Assembly (NCBI GenBank): GCA_021030915.1
Contig: JAGEMR010000023.1
Span: forward strand, 186,001-250,000
Reading direction: 5' to 3'
Source: Astrothelium macrocarpum
Taxonomy: Eukaryota; Ascomycota; Dothideomycetes; Trypetheliales; Trypetheliaceae
Length of the DNA stretch: 64,000 nt
The position numbers and the translations under genes were made by a program. A model generated the notes under the pieces. The model was not told the DNA's origin. It saw only the letters and a list, made by a program, of their open reading frames with translations, and made no database searches. This document shows, piece by piece, positions 1 through 11,332 of this stretch (positions are counted from its first letter, which is position 1; each line of letters opens with the position of its first letter).

Positions 1-843
1 AGGACCTGCTGGGTAATCGACTGCGACAGCGCCCTGAAGAGCGCCTGATTTGAGAGTCAGGGAGTCTACTGTAGAGGGAGAGTGCGCATCGTGATACGCA
101 TCTACCCAGGCTTGAGGTCCGGCTGTGCTATCGCCAGCAATCAAGAAGATGATGTCTTTGGACCAGAGAGACCATTCTGATTTTGTATTTAGACCAAAAT
201 CTACGATTTCAACGGAATTCAGAAGCTTACTTTTGAAATATCTTGCCATTGTAAGGACAAGAGCTACACCACTCTGGTTGAGCACTTTATCCATGTTCCT
301 CCATGCTCCAATGAAGACAACAGCTTCAGTTGCATCTGCTCTTGGACCTTGTAAGACAGCATAGACATTTTGGCCAGTAATGTTCTTGCCAGCGGCAGTA
401 TATTGATACTTTTGATAAGCTACTCGCAAACCACAAGTCTTGAATAATTCCACAAGCTTTTCTGTCCGTCTGCCATAAAATCAGCAAACCATGCCTCAAG
501 AATCTTGCTGACATGCCCCTCGCATACTCATCGTCTGCCTTGTCCCCCAATGCAGCCACTTCTTGCCTGTACGCTCGAAAGATGTTATGCTCACTTCCGC
601 CAAAGTATGTGTGCACCTGTCCCGGTAGCAATGCATTTTCGGAGACATATGTCTGCCTCGAATATTCGTTTAAAGGTAGGATAAGCAACCAGATTACGCC
701 TACAAGGACGCATAACGCTGATAGAAAAGGGGGCGCTTTTTGGGCTCGAGGATCATGCCTCAAGGCTAGTAATCGCGCTGCTCAGGGGTTAGTCATTGTA
801 ATTTTATATAAACAAAATGTGCAATCTTACCAAGCAGCGTCAT
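1..843 (-). CDS. GAA1: GPI transamidase component Gaa1 (5' part, cut by window edge)
   Basis: Gaa1 is a membrane subunit of the ER GPI transamidase that attaches GPI anchors to proteins. The window holds the first 227 codons in four exons: 831-843, 517-777, 231-461 and 1-176, still open at the edge. One membrane segment lies at about residues 22-40, followed by the conserved ENALLPGQVHTYFGG block typical of the family. Exon 3 carries GKNITGQNVYAVLQGPRADA and exon 4 FLIAGDSTAGPQAWVDAYHD, both family-like. Introns are 53, 55 and 54 nt. The 462-516 intron uses a GC donor (GCATGT); it is needed to join the frame. A five-codon upstream ORF (ATG at 873) precedes the start. The ATG at 843 gives a 13-nt first exon. 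The C-terminal membrane part lies outside the window. Confidence 0.9.
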
Positions 844-1006
844 GGCTCCAAGCCTTCTTCACGCGACCCTCATGATATTTGGTGCCTCTTCTGCAGTCTG
901 GGAATCATCTAGAAACGGTGCTGTATAGAGCACGCGACGGCGATTTGAACGTCATTCCGTCCTCTCTTCCATCTTTCCTCTCCTCCGCAACTCTCCGCAT
1001 CGCCTT

Positions 1007-1967
1007 ATGGCGCAACCCTCCTGGCAGGTCAATCCCGCTAGGATTCGATCATATGTAAATAAGGTGCCCTTGGCAACTCGCCTGCTCGTATTTGCGGTGT
1101 TCTTTGTTTCGGTTCTGAGCTATCGTTTACCGGCTTTGCGCGACTGGGGCTGCCTACTACCAGCAGAGACAAATCTTGCAACGTGTAAGCAAATATACTA
1201 TGCTTGGCTCAACAAGAGTAAAAGTCTAAAACTAATATCTTCCAATCCAGTAAATCGATTGTCCACATATCCCTTCTTCCACTTATCTCTCCTCCACCTA
1301 ATCTTCAACCTCATCGCCCTCATCCCCCTCCTCGCCGCCTTCGAATCCGAAAACGGCACCATCGTCACCATCGCCCTCTTCACAGGTCGTACGTCGCTCT
1401 CTCTCCCTTGCTACTCTCTCATTTCCCCAATGCCCACGCTAACCCTCTCACCCAGCATTCTCCCTCCTCCCCGGCGTCCTCTACACCCTCCTCACGCTCG
1501 TCACGCACCTCTCCCTTACCACCGCCGTCTGCGGCTCCTCCATCTGGATCTTCCTGCTGCTCTCCTCCACCGCATACACCACCTCGCGCAGCCACCCCTT
1601 CTTCAACATCCCCATCACGTCGCCCGCGCTCGCCTTCCCCACGTGGGCGTCGCCGCTGTGCCTCGCACTGCTCATCTGGATCTTCGTGCCGCGCACCTCG
1701 CTGCTCGGCCACCTGTGTGGCTGCGCCGTCGGCTACGGCTGGGGCAGTGGCGTGCTGAGGTTTCTGGGTCCCCCCGAGCGCCCGCTGAGATGGGTCGAGG
1801 GTAAGCTGAATTTGCTGGGCAGGCTGCCGCATTATGTGAGCGTGGATCATAGGATTTATGGGCGCTATGGCGTTTTGCCGACGGCGAATGGGGATGAGGG
1901 GGATGTGGAAGCCGGGGCTGGGAGGTTTAGGGGGACGGGACCGGCTGGACAGAGGTTGGGGCCTTGA
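1007..1967 (+). CDS. RBD2: rhomboid-family intramembrane serine protease
   Basis: Rhomboids cleave membrane proteins inside the bilayer. Exons 1007-1184, 1251-1388 and 1456-1967 give 275 residues; introns are 66 and 67 nt. The catalytic dyad appears intact: Ser134 in the GxS motif CGSSIWIF and His191 in LLGHLCG. Hydrophobic helices cover about residues 24-40, 68-90, 108-125, 131-145 and 168-205. The tail contains GKLNLLGRLPHYVSV, a block I recall from fungal Rbd2-type rhomboids, so the symbol rests on that resemblance. The intron-2 donor could be GTCGTA or GTACGT; the second keeps a family-like TGP at the junction and was chosen. Coding sequence is strongly C-rich to about 1700 and G-rich after it. 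Confidence 0.82.
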
Positions 1968-2545
1968 TTTGGGGTTATGGCAGTTGGTTTAGGAGGGGGG
2001 GGGAAGGGATGAGTTTGAAGTACGGTGAATCTGGTTCCTTGATCTATGTGGAATTGATCGGTCTGTATATCCACGGGTAAGCTGAAGGTGTTCAGTGGTG
2101 CTAACGATAGAAAAGACTGCTCCAGCGATTGTTGACATGTTTAAGGATTCGATTTGTAAATATTATACTTCTCTTCAGTTGAATCATCTTCTTGATACGG
2201 AGTTTCCAAACCACTCCCCTTGAGAAAGCGGGCAACATTCGATGTGGAGTTGCTTTACTTTCTCTTGTGTCTAAATATGACATACGCCATATCCCTAATT
2301 GATTTCAGACATGCTGCGATGAGGTAGCTACAGGGAATAATGCGTAGTGCTTGTTGCAAATAAGCCAACTCCAAGTATACGCTCAGCCAAAACACACAAG
2401 AACCCCAATTATACGAAGGGAGAAGTTCCAACCCAGCCATTTCCCAAATTTACGCCAAGTCTCCCATTGCTCTCACGCTGTCATGCAGACATGCATACGT
2501 GCTCGCTGCTGTAGATTGGACAAACCAGTAGACTCTAGCTACTGA
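1968..2545. other. intergenic, convergent 3' flanks
   Basis: This lies between the 3' ends of the rhomboid gene (+) and the BSD2-like gene (-). It starts with a G-rich run (about 1985-2005) continuing the skew of the rhomboid 3' end. The small open frames on either strand show no domain or codon signal. I see nothing else in it. Confidence 0.6.
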
Positions 2546-3832
2546 CTATACACTAGTCTCTGGTCTTTCTCCTTCCGCTACAACAGGTGTGCTTAGGCCT
2601 CGCTCCGGACTCTGCAAGACCAACTGCTCATGTCGCCTGGCTCGAAGAAAGTCGCTCACGGCTCTGATAAGAATGAACCACCCCACCACCATCAACGCGT
2701 ATGCCATCCAATCATTCGTAGTGATACCACCAACCCCACCAGACGCGTTGCCGGCCGGCGAGGAACCATCCGGTCCCACATCACCTGGATTAAAGTCGTG
2801 TGCGTTTGGATCGGGAGGTGCTCCACCTCCTGGCTGGCCACTCCCCGCATCGCCAGGATTGGACGAAGGACCACTTGAGCTCGAGGCGCCCTTCATCTGG
2901 AAACCGTATTGAACGAGAGTGATTCCGAGACCAGCGCGGGATCCGTTTTTGGCAGCATGCGTGGTGTGCAGGAGATAGGTGAGCAGGAAGCCGACGAGGT
3001 TAAAAGACATGCTGATCATGCCATTCCACACGAATGAGAAGACAGAGCCGACGGGGAGGCCATCGACGAAGACCTCGTCGCTGGCCATGCCGGGTGCGAG
3101 AATGGTGGTTTCCCAATAAGGCGGAGTGGCATCAGCTGCAGCTTGTTCGTAGGTCTGCATATCCTCGTTAGTAAAACAATCCGTGAACAAGATAACTTAG
3201 GGTAGAGTCATACGTACCGGCGGCTTTTCGTCTACATCTTCGCCTCGTGTGGGCTTGGCGCTAAGGTTCGCGAATACACCATCATGAACGCTATTACCTC
3301 CTCCAACCACTGGTCCGTTTGTACCAGGCGCAGGAGCGGGAACGAATGTTGATAATTCCGTGACCCTTCTTTGTATTTGGCGTGGTCTCTCGTCCTCATC
3401 GTCCGCCTCGCCGCTGCCGCCTGCCGAAGGGTTTCCACGCATCAATCGCTGCCTGTCATCGCCATGTTCATTTTCGTCATCGGATTCATCGTCGGAAGGT
3501 GCGTCAAAGGTATCTGCAAGCGTTCTCTCGGCCTCTGAACGTAAGGGATCGTGAGAAGAAATAGAATGTCGTCGTGACTGAGGAGAAGAGGCACGGGAAC
3601 GAAATGATGGTGGTGGAGAGTTGGGTATTGACTGTTGACGTGGTAAAGGAGATGTAGTCGTTATCGGAGAAGTTTCATCATCTTGCGCTTCGATCTGAGG
3701 CTTCATATCAGTCCTGTTCTGTGCTGTAGTCTTGGACAAGGCCCTGGGTTGGGTCATCCGGGGTAATGTGTTGTGAGTGTGTGTTGGAGGGGTGGCGTGA
3801 CGTACCCTCTCGTACCTTCCCTGAGGACTCAT
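2546..3832 (-). CDS. BSD2: BSD2/Ndfip-like membrane adaptor (metal transporter trafficking)
   Basis: Bsd2/Ndfip proteins recruit Rsp5/Nedd4-type ubiquitin ligases to transporters in Golgi/endosome membranes; yeast Bsd2 controls metal permease turnover. Exons 3806-3832, 3218-3694 and 2546-3154 give 370 residues. The N-terminal half is Ser/Pro-rich and acidic. The conserved membrane region has three hydrophobic segments, the first containing LPVGSVFSFVWN, the second HAAKNGSRAGLGITLVQYGF, the third WMAYALMVVGWFILIRA. A loop of about 60 residues rich in G, P, S and N separates the last two. The usual PPxY ligase-binding motif just before the membrane region appears as TPPYW, lacking the first proline, so a direct Rsp5 contact there is uncertain. 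The intron at 3155-3217 has a perfect TACTAAC branch site; the first intron is 111 nt. Confidence 0.85.
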
Positions 3833-4081
3833 GTCGAGCCTCTCGAGAAGCAAAAAAAGACTTCAAAATCCAAGAGAATAGTATTAGAGATTGGTTCGCA
3901 AAAGGAGTGTCTGGGTTGGAAGCAGATGGAACAGATGGAGGAGTAGGTTTGAGTAGGAGTTGCTGAGCCACCGCCCGACGCCCGACCTGCCCAAAGCACT
4001 TAGCCCCCAGGTGATTGGACGTCACGATCGAGACTCATTCAAATTGCTAATCTACAGTTGATCACGTTCCTTCAACCATTC

Positions 4082-4608
4082 ATGACAATGTCCCGAGCCG
4101 TGCGTTCCTATTCATCAACCAACCTGTGCTGACTGACAATCATATAGACGATCGCAAGACATTATGAGCGCATCATCAAGGCATGGCCGAAAGATCCGCT
4201 CCGGCCTGAAGTATCATTCCAAAAAATGCTCCAAAAGCGTATAGACTCCCAAAAGACGGAACCTTCAGCAGACTCGACCGCAACTTCTGTCACTTCTAAA
4301 AAAACTGCTTTCAGTGAAGGTGCTGAGCTACGACAAATCAATGCTCTATACTCGCTCCTGGATAATCGCTACGCCAAGCAGGTATGCTCTTGGAGATCTC
4401 CGAAACCTCCTGCAAATTTCGAGCTATCTACCAATTAGAAGTGCTAATAAAGCGTGCTATTTAGTATCCAGTCTCGAAAGCGATGATGAGCCCAACCTTC
4501 AATCCGACATACTATCACGAGCTAGCTGCTGAATTTGACGCGATCCCAAATCTAACGTTTTGGCAAAGAATCGTCAGAAGAATCAAGTCGAGAATCCGAT
4601 TTTCTTAA
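4082..4608 (+). CDS. CBP6/UQCC2-like mitochondrial complex III assembly factor
   Basis: Cbp6/UQCC2 acts with Cbp3 at the mitoribosome to assemble newly made cytochrome b. Exons 4082-4099, 4148-4381 and 4465-4608 encode 131 residues; introns are 48 and 83 nt. Features shared with the family as I know it are ARHYERIIKAWPKDPLRPEV near the N-terminus (tyrosine, then KDxxRPEVSF) and LRQINALYSLLDNRYAKQYP followed by NPTYYHELAAE, which parallels a yeast Cbp6 stretch ending in NPQYYQRL. A second ATG lies two codons in, so the start is 4082 or 4088. The gene is divergent from the BSD2-like gene with 249 bp between the starts. The family call rests on remembered similarity, not on a search. Confidence 0.7.
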
Positions 4609-5100
4609 GAGGAGGGTATCTTTATACATGTATGCATAGCGAGCGGCGTTTTTGTAATCATTTCTTCCAATGGGGTTTCACGGGCTCGTCTCGTCCTGTA
4701 CTGATATTGTACCATGCGGAGAGGTAAGGTCGAGGTACAAAACAATCCTATGAATAAGTACCAAATGTAAACAAACCACTAAGCTTAGAGTATATTCGTT
4801 CTCAGCTCACCAAATATCCACTCCCTGCCAGCTTCTGCTTGTATCAAACTTTTAAAGAAACTGAAAAAGAGAATTTCAAAGAAAAAAAACTTCAACATTT
4901 CTTCTCAAGATATAATGGTGAAGGTCAAGCATTCCGTAACGCAACAACTTGAATTGTACCGCCCACAAAATGCTTTTCAAAGGAAAAATCCAATCAAGTA
5001 CCGTAAACCTTGTGATAGGAAATGCAGGACGCCAAACATTCAGATGCATGAAAGCACCCCCATACGCTTGCCTGAACGGTTCTGCCGTACGCATATAATA

Positions 5101-6411
5101 TCAACGCAAAACTCTCGTAGCGCTGAGAATGTCATCAAGATCAATATCCGCTCGTCCCGGGACAATATCCTTCCATGCACTCTCTTTCGTCCTCTCTTCC
5201 GACGGCAGAATCCGCCAGTTTGGGCTATGCTCCGCCTTGAGCCAATTAAAGTCATCAACCTGATCAAACTTGTTGCCAATCTCACGATTCGCCCCTGTCA
5301 TCTACCCAATAATTAGTCACTTGGCAAGAACCACCTGTCAGAAGAAACGAAATTGCTTACATAGAAGTCAGGCAGTGGCGCGAAACTGATCCCTTCACAT
5401 CGCTCAATGATCGGTCTGCTACTACAATGCAGATAGATGTCGCAGTTTTTGCAGTCATGTATGCGGAGCTGTCGGCTCGCCACTACAATCACGCATCTTT
5501 GAAGATTTGTGATGTGAGCTGGCCCACTAACATTGCCACATAGGATCAGAGACTCCGCGGCGTTCTTCAACGTGAGGCTTGCAAAGGGGCTATTTTCTGA
5601 TGCTGGAGCAGACACATCCACCACGCAATGATGGACGTTGGACACCGTCCCTGTTGATGTAGCATGTGATGAAGAATCTGGTAGCGCAAGGTGTAGATTT
5701 GTCTTGTTGGCGATCGAGATCGCAGTACCTTGTGCGAAGTCGGGTCTTTGAATAGTGTCTTTGCATGTCAGGAGCTAGCTTATTGAAAAGTCATTACCAT
5801 CAAACACACCAATTCCATTGCCCCCATTCTTTACATCTGAATGGTTGCTGTCGATTGAAATATCTTGCATGGTCGCTGGAGCCGACTTTGGCCCACCAAA
5901 ATCGTCGACTCGTACTTCAGGTCGGCCACGTTCTCCTTTTTTGGGGCTTGTTATCGAGGAGCGCGAACGCATGGCGGATTTAAATGTGAATTTGGGTCGT
6001 GGAGCAAAGGATGCACGCGTCTTTTGAAGTTTTTCCGAAAGAGCTTTAATCGCCTATTACACATTAGCGTTTACCACTTTACGCTCACTTCTGCAGCAAA
6101 AGCCTACTTACATCGCCGTACGTACGAAGGTCATAGGCGGGAATGCGACTTGAATTATCTTTAACTTCATTTGAGAGTCGTGCTATGCCTGCGAGACAGT
6201 GTTCAACACCATCTGAGCGTTCTCCACCGGAAACGGCGGTTTCGCTTAGGCGGGCCATTTCTTCTTGTAGAGCTAGATATTTCTCAATCAGAAAAATTCG
6301 ATTGCCAATAGAATCCAAGATCCTCTTACCAGTGACTTCATGTTGAAAGTACCGAAAGAAGCGTGCTTTGGGATCTACTTCAGTTGGCGAATTTGGTGCT
6401 GTTGATACCAT
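5101..6411 (-). CDS. tubulin-specific chaperone C (tubulin-folding cofactor C)
   Basis: TBCC is the GTPase-activating cofactor that releases native alpha/beta-tubulin dimers from the cofactor supercomplex. Exons 6112-6411, 5798-6053, 5361-5758 and 5101-5301 give 384 residues. The N-terminal region (to about 120) carries RFFRYFQHEVTGKRILDSI, a helical tubulin-binding domain. A Ser/Pro/Gly-rich linker follows, then the beta-helical C-CAP/cofactor-C domain (about 185-350) with NSPFASLTLKNAAESLILCG, CKNCDIYLHCSSRPIIE and FNWLKAEHSPNW. An arginine in VVASRQLRIHDC lies where the family's catalytic Arg finger (QxRxH) is; here it reads RQLRIH. The intron at 5759-5797 is only 39 nt with donor GTAATG; donor GTGTGT at 5809 would make it 51 nt. 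Confidence 0.88.
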
Positions 6412-7092
6412 TCTTGGTTTTCTTCGATTAATTTCTTAGGTTCTGCAAATAAAGATTCAGATATTGCAAAGAGACAAGCACGGTAGCGACAGGAGGCGCC
6501 CGTCACATGGCATTAAAGCTTATTATAAGTTATTACTGATTGATGGAGCCTGGACACTGTGACGTCGGATCGTCATCCCCACATGTACATGGGGGTTTAG
6601 AGGGGTAAAGAAGACCCCTCATGTCCCTGCATGCAAGGATATGAACGGCGGGTGCGAGCATGATATCTACTGGTGGCGCTTAACATGTCCAATCAACTCA
6701 AGGCTTTTGAGGAATTTCTATAAGGCGATGGATTTGACCAGACTGCGGTCAACTTTTCTTGGTAACCCGTCTAATGATTACATGTCATGCGCGCCTACGC
6801 AATCTTGCTATCGTCATAACTCTATCCAGCTGTGACATAATTGATCAAAAAGCCCTTCAGATATCCTCCATTGTGCGGTCAATCGAGAGAGGGGTTTCCC
6901 GAATTGTTCGCTTCACTTTTGCTTCCTCTTAGCCAAGTGTGGGATACCCGGAGAGCTTTTTAAAGCGCACCTATTTGGCTGTAGGGTTACAAACACGAAA
7001 TGTGCTGCACCAGCCTGCAATACAGTTTCTATCAAACAATTGTGGTAAGTATCTCAAGCTGTCGTACGCAAGGTGCTTGTGCAGCATGATGA
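6412..7092. other. intergenic: TBCC promoter and CCT6 3' flank
   Basis: No gene is visible. About 150-210 bp upstream of the TBCC start are a CRE-like TGACGTCG (6560-6567), a near-palindromic CCCC-ACATGTACAT-GGGG (6577-6594) and a 7-bp inverted repeat GAGGGGT/ACCCCTC (6600-6620). The arms of the last are two opposed STRE-type AGGGG/CCCCT boxes. Their regulatory role is a guess from motif resemblance. Confidence 0.4.
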
Positions 7093-8814
7093 TTACTGCT
7101 CCGGAGCTCCTGGCCCATCCTTGCTGCCCTAAACAGATATCAGTACATTATTTTAGACCGGATAAGATCGACTCACCATTTGCCGTGCTTTCAGCATCTC
7201 ATCACACAGTAATAAATTCGACGCTATGCCTGTGCTTGAAGCAATACAATTTCTAAGCACGCGAAAGGAGTCATAAACACCGGCTTGTACAGGATCCATT
7301 GGCAATCCTGATTTCAGGTCGAGTCCAACTACGTTTCCCTCTGCTTGTTCGTCTTGAAGACCTGACAGAGATTCCTGTATATCATGACCAGAGTTGGCTG
7401 CCAGGGTTTTTGGTATTATGAGAAGTGCGTCAGCGAATGCTGCGACACCAGACTTGGCCTTTCCTTTCACCTCTTTCCGGAAAGAATCGCTTAATAGGTG
7501 GGCCGCACAGGCAACTTGGAAAGCCCCACCTCCAGGAACAACGCTCTTGTCTACAATCATATTGTATACGCTTCGAAGTCCATCTCTAACAGCATCTTTG
7601 ACCTGTGTAATGGTGTGCTGGTTTGGTCCCTTGATCAGTAGTGTTACTGATTTTGGGTCTTTGACCTCTTCGATAAAAGTATACTTTTCCTCCCCCAGTT
7701 GATGCTCATATACGAGTCCAGCCCATCCAAGGACATCTGGTGTGAGATCATCGACACTGTTCTGTGCCGTTCCACCACATATTAGCTGTAATCTCTCCAT
7801 ATTTCTCCTCTTTGCTCTTCGAAGTGCCAGTATTCCATTCTTCACCAGTACGTCCAAACTTAGGGGATCAATACCCTTTTGATTTACTATGACGAAATTT
7901 TTCTTGGGGTCATTGCCACAGACTTCTTTCTTTAATTCCACAATCTTTCGAAGTTTGTCGTCTACAAACCTTCGTTCGCTTTCAACAAGCTTCTCGCGCT
8001 GCTCTGCACTCGAGTAATAAAAGCCCGAATTGATCTCGGATTTTTCGTACTCCAGGCTGACATTTAGCGTGAGGATGTATGCATTCTCAACCCGCTTTGG
8101 CATGTCTGGATGCCGTGCTCCGTGATCCAAGGCAAGACCCTTGATGAGTTGTGTATCAGCGGCTGTTCGGTGTTGCATAGTCATAATTTCAACCATATGT
8201 AGGTCGGGCTTTTCTGGAGGATTGTAGATGGCAAGTACGGCATCAGTGATGCTTGGTGTAAGTTGTTCGGCCAGACTGCTATTGAGTTTTGTGGATAGTG
8301 ATGTTCGCGCAACGGACAACAGTAATTCCCGGTCAACCTCTTTTTGTATTTTGAATTGGTCCAGAAACTTGAGTGCCTCCGTTTTTGCAAGCTCGTAGCC
8401 ATCTGTTATTACTCTTGGATGAAGTCCCTCAGATATGTATCTGTCAGCTTGTTTTAATAGCTCGCCAACCATGAGCACCACCGAGGTAGTCCCGTCTCCA
8501 CAAATATCATCCTGTGCCGTAGCTGCTCTTGCGATCATTACAGCCGTCGGGTTTTGAATTTGCATTTCGCGCAGTAGGACGCTGCCATCTTTGGTAAGCT
8601 TGATTGCGCCAGCCCCATCCACCAGCATCTTGAGTGTTCCTTGAGGGCCCAAATTCGAAGCAAGAACTTGTTGCAGACCTTCTCCTGCACTAATGTTCAC
8701 TTTGAGAGCTTCTCCTCTTCTCTGTCATGGATTAGCAAAGATGCTTATAGGTCATAGCTGGTGAGAAATTACCCTCGACTCCGCCTTTGGGTTGAGTAGC
8801 TGTGTGGCCGACAT
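7093..8814 (-). CDS. CCT6: T-complex protein 1 subunit zeta (chaperonin CCT6)
   Basis: Cct6 is one of eight subunits of the cytosolic TRiC/CCT ring that folds actin and tubulin. Exons 8773-8814, 7177-8721 and 7093-7128 give 540 residues, the usual length. The group II chaperonin ATP-binding signatures are present: NLGPQG near residue 38 and GDGTTS at 89-94. VDKSVVPGGGAFQVACAAHL and STGIASNLLLCDEMLKARQM are typical of the zeta subunit near the C-terminus. The final 36-nt exon adds GSKDGPGAPEQ; without the 48-nt intron (GTGAGT donor) the frame would run into an unrelated tail. The first exon is MSATQLLNPKAESR. Tubulin cofactor C lies next to it in the same orientation, so two tubulin-folding genes are neighbours. 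Confidence 0.95.
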
Positions 8815-9132
8815 TTTTTGGGCGAGACTGCAATATGTAGTGACTTTGTTTATCACAATAATGAGAAAGCTAGGAGTGGAAAACTTTGGAGCTATGCAGA
8901 CGCGACGCGCCAGGCTGCATAGGTACTCGGAAGAACGTCTGGCCGGACTGAATTCTCTTGGAGCTCGGACCAGTGTCGAGTTTGAGCGAATTTCGAGGAG
9001 CTCCCACTAAACTTTTACCCACTGCATATTACTTGACGCGACGAATTGTCAGAAACTCTAATTAACAATCTTTTAGTCTGCGGTATCCAAGAGAGCGATA
9101 TTGCGCCATTGCGCACTTCTTCACCAGCCAAG
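8815..9132. promoter_or_regulatory. shared divergent promoter CCT6/NOP56
   Basis: These 318 bp separate the divergent starts of the CCT6 chaperonin and NOP56 genes, both growth-related. I recognise no specific binding site. Confidence 0.4.
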
Positions 9133-10877
9133 ATGTCGCAGATTGACTACCTCCTCCATGAGAGCCCGGTTGGATATGCCGTATGTTTCCTCACTTTCTC
9201 TTGAAACACACTTACTGACGAGAGCGCAGGTATTCAAAGTAGTAATGCAGCCAGATACGATAGGGAATCGTCTCAAGGAGGTTCAAGAAAAGGTCCAAGA
9301 TCTCTCTCGGTTTGGTTGGTTCTAGCTTGGGCTTCAACGTGAAGTCTTGCTCACATAACTTAGGCAAAATGGTCGATCTCGTTGGATTTGCCCCATTCCA
9401 AGGTGCTACTCATGCTCTCGAAAATGTCAATGACATATCGGAAGGCATTGTTTCCGACTATCTGCACACTGTTCTTGAGACGAATCTTCCAAAAGTCAGC
9501 AAGAAGCACAAGCTTGTGCTCGGTGTTTCGGACAAGAATCTGGCAAGCGGTATAAAATCGGTGCTGAGTTACGTCGAATGTGAGACTGGCGAAACAAGTG
9601 AGGTCGTGGCCGATCTTTTGCGCGGTCTCCGCCTTCATGCATCCAAATTACTCAAGCAACTCCAGGAAGGAGATGTTGAGAGAGCTCAACTTGGTCTCGG
9701 CCATGCCTATTCTCGAGCAAAGGTCAAGTTTAGCGTGCAAAAGAATGACAATCACATCATCCAAGCCATTGCTACGCTGGATCATCTCGAAAAAGCCATC
9801 AATCACTTTGCTATGCGTGTTAGGGAGTGGTATTCTTGGCATTTTCCAGAACTCATCAAGATTGTCTCGGATAATTTGACGTATTCCAAGCTGGCGCTCC
9901 ACATCGGTGATAAAAACAAACTCTCGGACGACAACATCCATGACTTGGCGGCCATAGCGAACAACGACTCCGACATTGCAAACAGTATCATTCAAGCCGC
10001 ACGCAACAGTATGGGACGTGAACTTACAGAAGCCGACATGGAGAACGTAATGTCATTCGCTGAACGAGCCATCAGTATCGCAGAATATAGGAAGACTCTA
10101 TATGACTACCTTGTTAGTAAAATGGGTATTGTTGCTCCTAATCTTGCCACTTTAATTGGAGAAACAGTTGGGGCACGTCTCATTTCCAAGGCTGGTAGTC
10201 TGACAAATCTTGCCAAGTACCCAGCGTCAACAATTCAAATCCTTGGTGCAGAGAAAGCACTGTTCCGTGCATTAAAGACCAAGGGAAATACCCCCAAATA
10301 TGGACTCATCTACCATTCTTCTTTCATTGGACGCGCAGGTCTTAAGAATAAAGGCCGGATTTCCCGATTTCTAGCAAACAAATGCAGTATTGCGTCTCGC
10401 ATTGATAACTTCTCGGAACGACCATCTACAACTTTTGGTGAAGCGTTACGAAAGCAGGTAGAAGAAAGACTGGATTTCTATGCCTCGGGTGCTCCACCAA
10501 CGAAGAATCAGGACGCAATGCAGAAAGCTATGAACGCCGTCCTAACAAACATCAATGTCGAAGACCCGACTGCTGCAGGTGCCGAGGACGTGGAAATGGC
10601 AGATGGGGTTACTGCTCAAGCAACGGAGCAAATGGTGAGGAAGAAGAAAAGCAAAGAAGAGCGGAAAAAGGAAAAGAAAGAGAAGAAGAAGGCAGAGCAG
10701 ACAAACGGGATTGGTCATGACGTAAATGGGGTAGACGAAGACGATATTCATAATGAAGACGAAAAGGCCGCGAAAAAGGAAAGGAAAAAGGAGAAGAAGC
10801 GAAGACTTGCCGAGACGGATGGAGATGTAGATGGGGAGAGGAAAAAGAAGAAGAAAGATAAGAAGGCAAAGGTCTGA
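9133..10877 (+). CDS. NOP56: box C/D snoRNP core protein Nop56
   Basis: Nop56 is a core protein of box C/D snoRNPs, which 2'-O-methylate rRNA in the nucleolus. Exons 9133-9180, 9230-9314 and 9364-10877 give 548 residues. The N-terminal NOP5NT-type domain starts MSQIDYLLHESPVGYAVFK. The coiled-coil/NOSIC and Nop domains follow with the hallmark GAEKALFRALKTKGNTPKYG and GLIYHSSFIGRA. The tail is lysine-rich, with KKKSKEERKKEKKEKKKAE and further KKx repeats. The second donor is GTTGGT, unusual but required to keep RFGKMVDLVGFAPFQGA in frame. Both introns are 49 nt, too short to hold a snoRNA. It is divergent from CCT6 with 318 bp between starts. Confidence 0.95.
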
Positions 10878-11332
10878 GCCTGACTAATCTGTCTTCTATG
10901 AGCTCTTCCGTAAAATCATGGCAAGGTGTTTTCGGCGTAGAATGTGATGTATATATGGTCAATCTGGGAGCTACTCTGGATTTCATCGTTTGCTGTACGA
11001 CTTCAATCTGCGACACGACGAATCGAGGATCTGTTTAGCTGCGAAGCTTTGACGAGGTCCTATTTAGCATTTCGTTGCGAATTGAGTGCAAACTAATAGC
11101 AATAACATTATTTCCTCTACAAGATACCGAATACATTGTTTATACATATTACGTGATTAGATAAACCCGAAAAATATTTGAAAACCAACGACGCCATATT
11201 CCAACCTGACAAGAAATCTATAACCGAATGACGGGCCAAAAAAATGCACATCCCATATCCGTGTACTATGCTGACAGGTAAACTCCATCACTTGCGTGAC
11301 CTTAACACCATGCTCACAACGGATAAGCGCGC
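10878..11332. other. intergenic, convergent 3' flanks
   Basis: AT-rich 3' flanks of NOP56 and the convergent unrecognised gene. Nothing else is seen. Confidence 0.5.

Noticed and set aside
9181..9363. Intronic snoRNA in NOP56, as seen in some animals
   Set aside because: Both introns are 49 nt, too short for a box C/D snoRNA.
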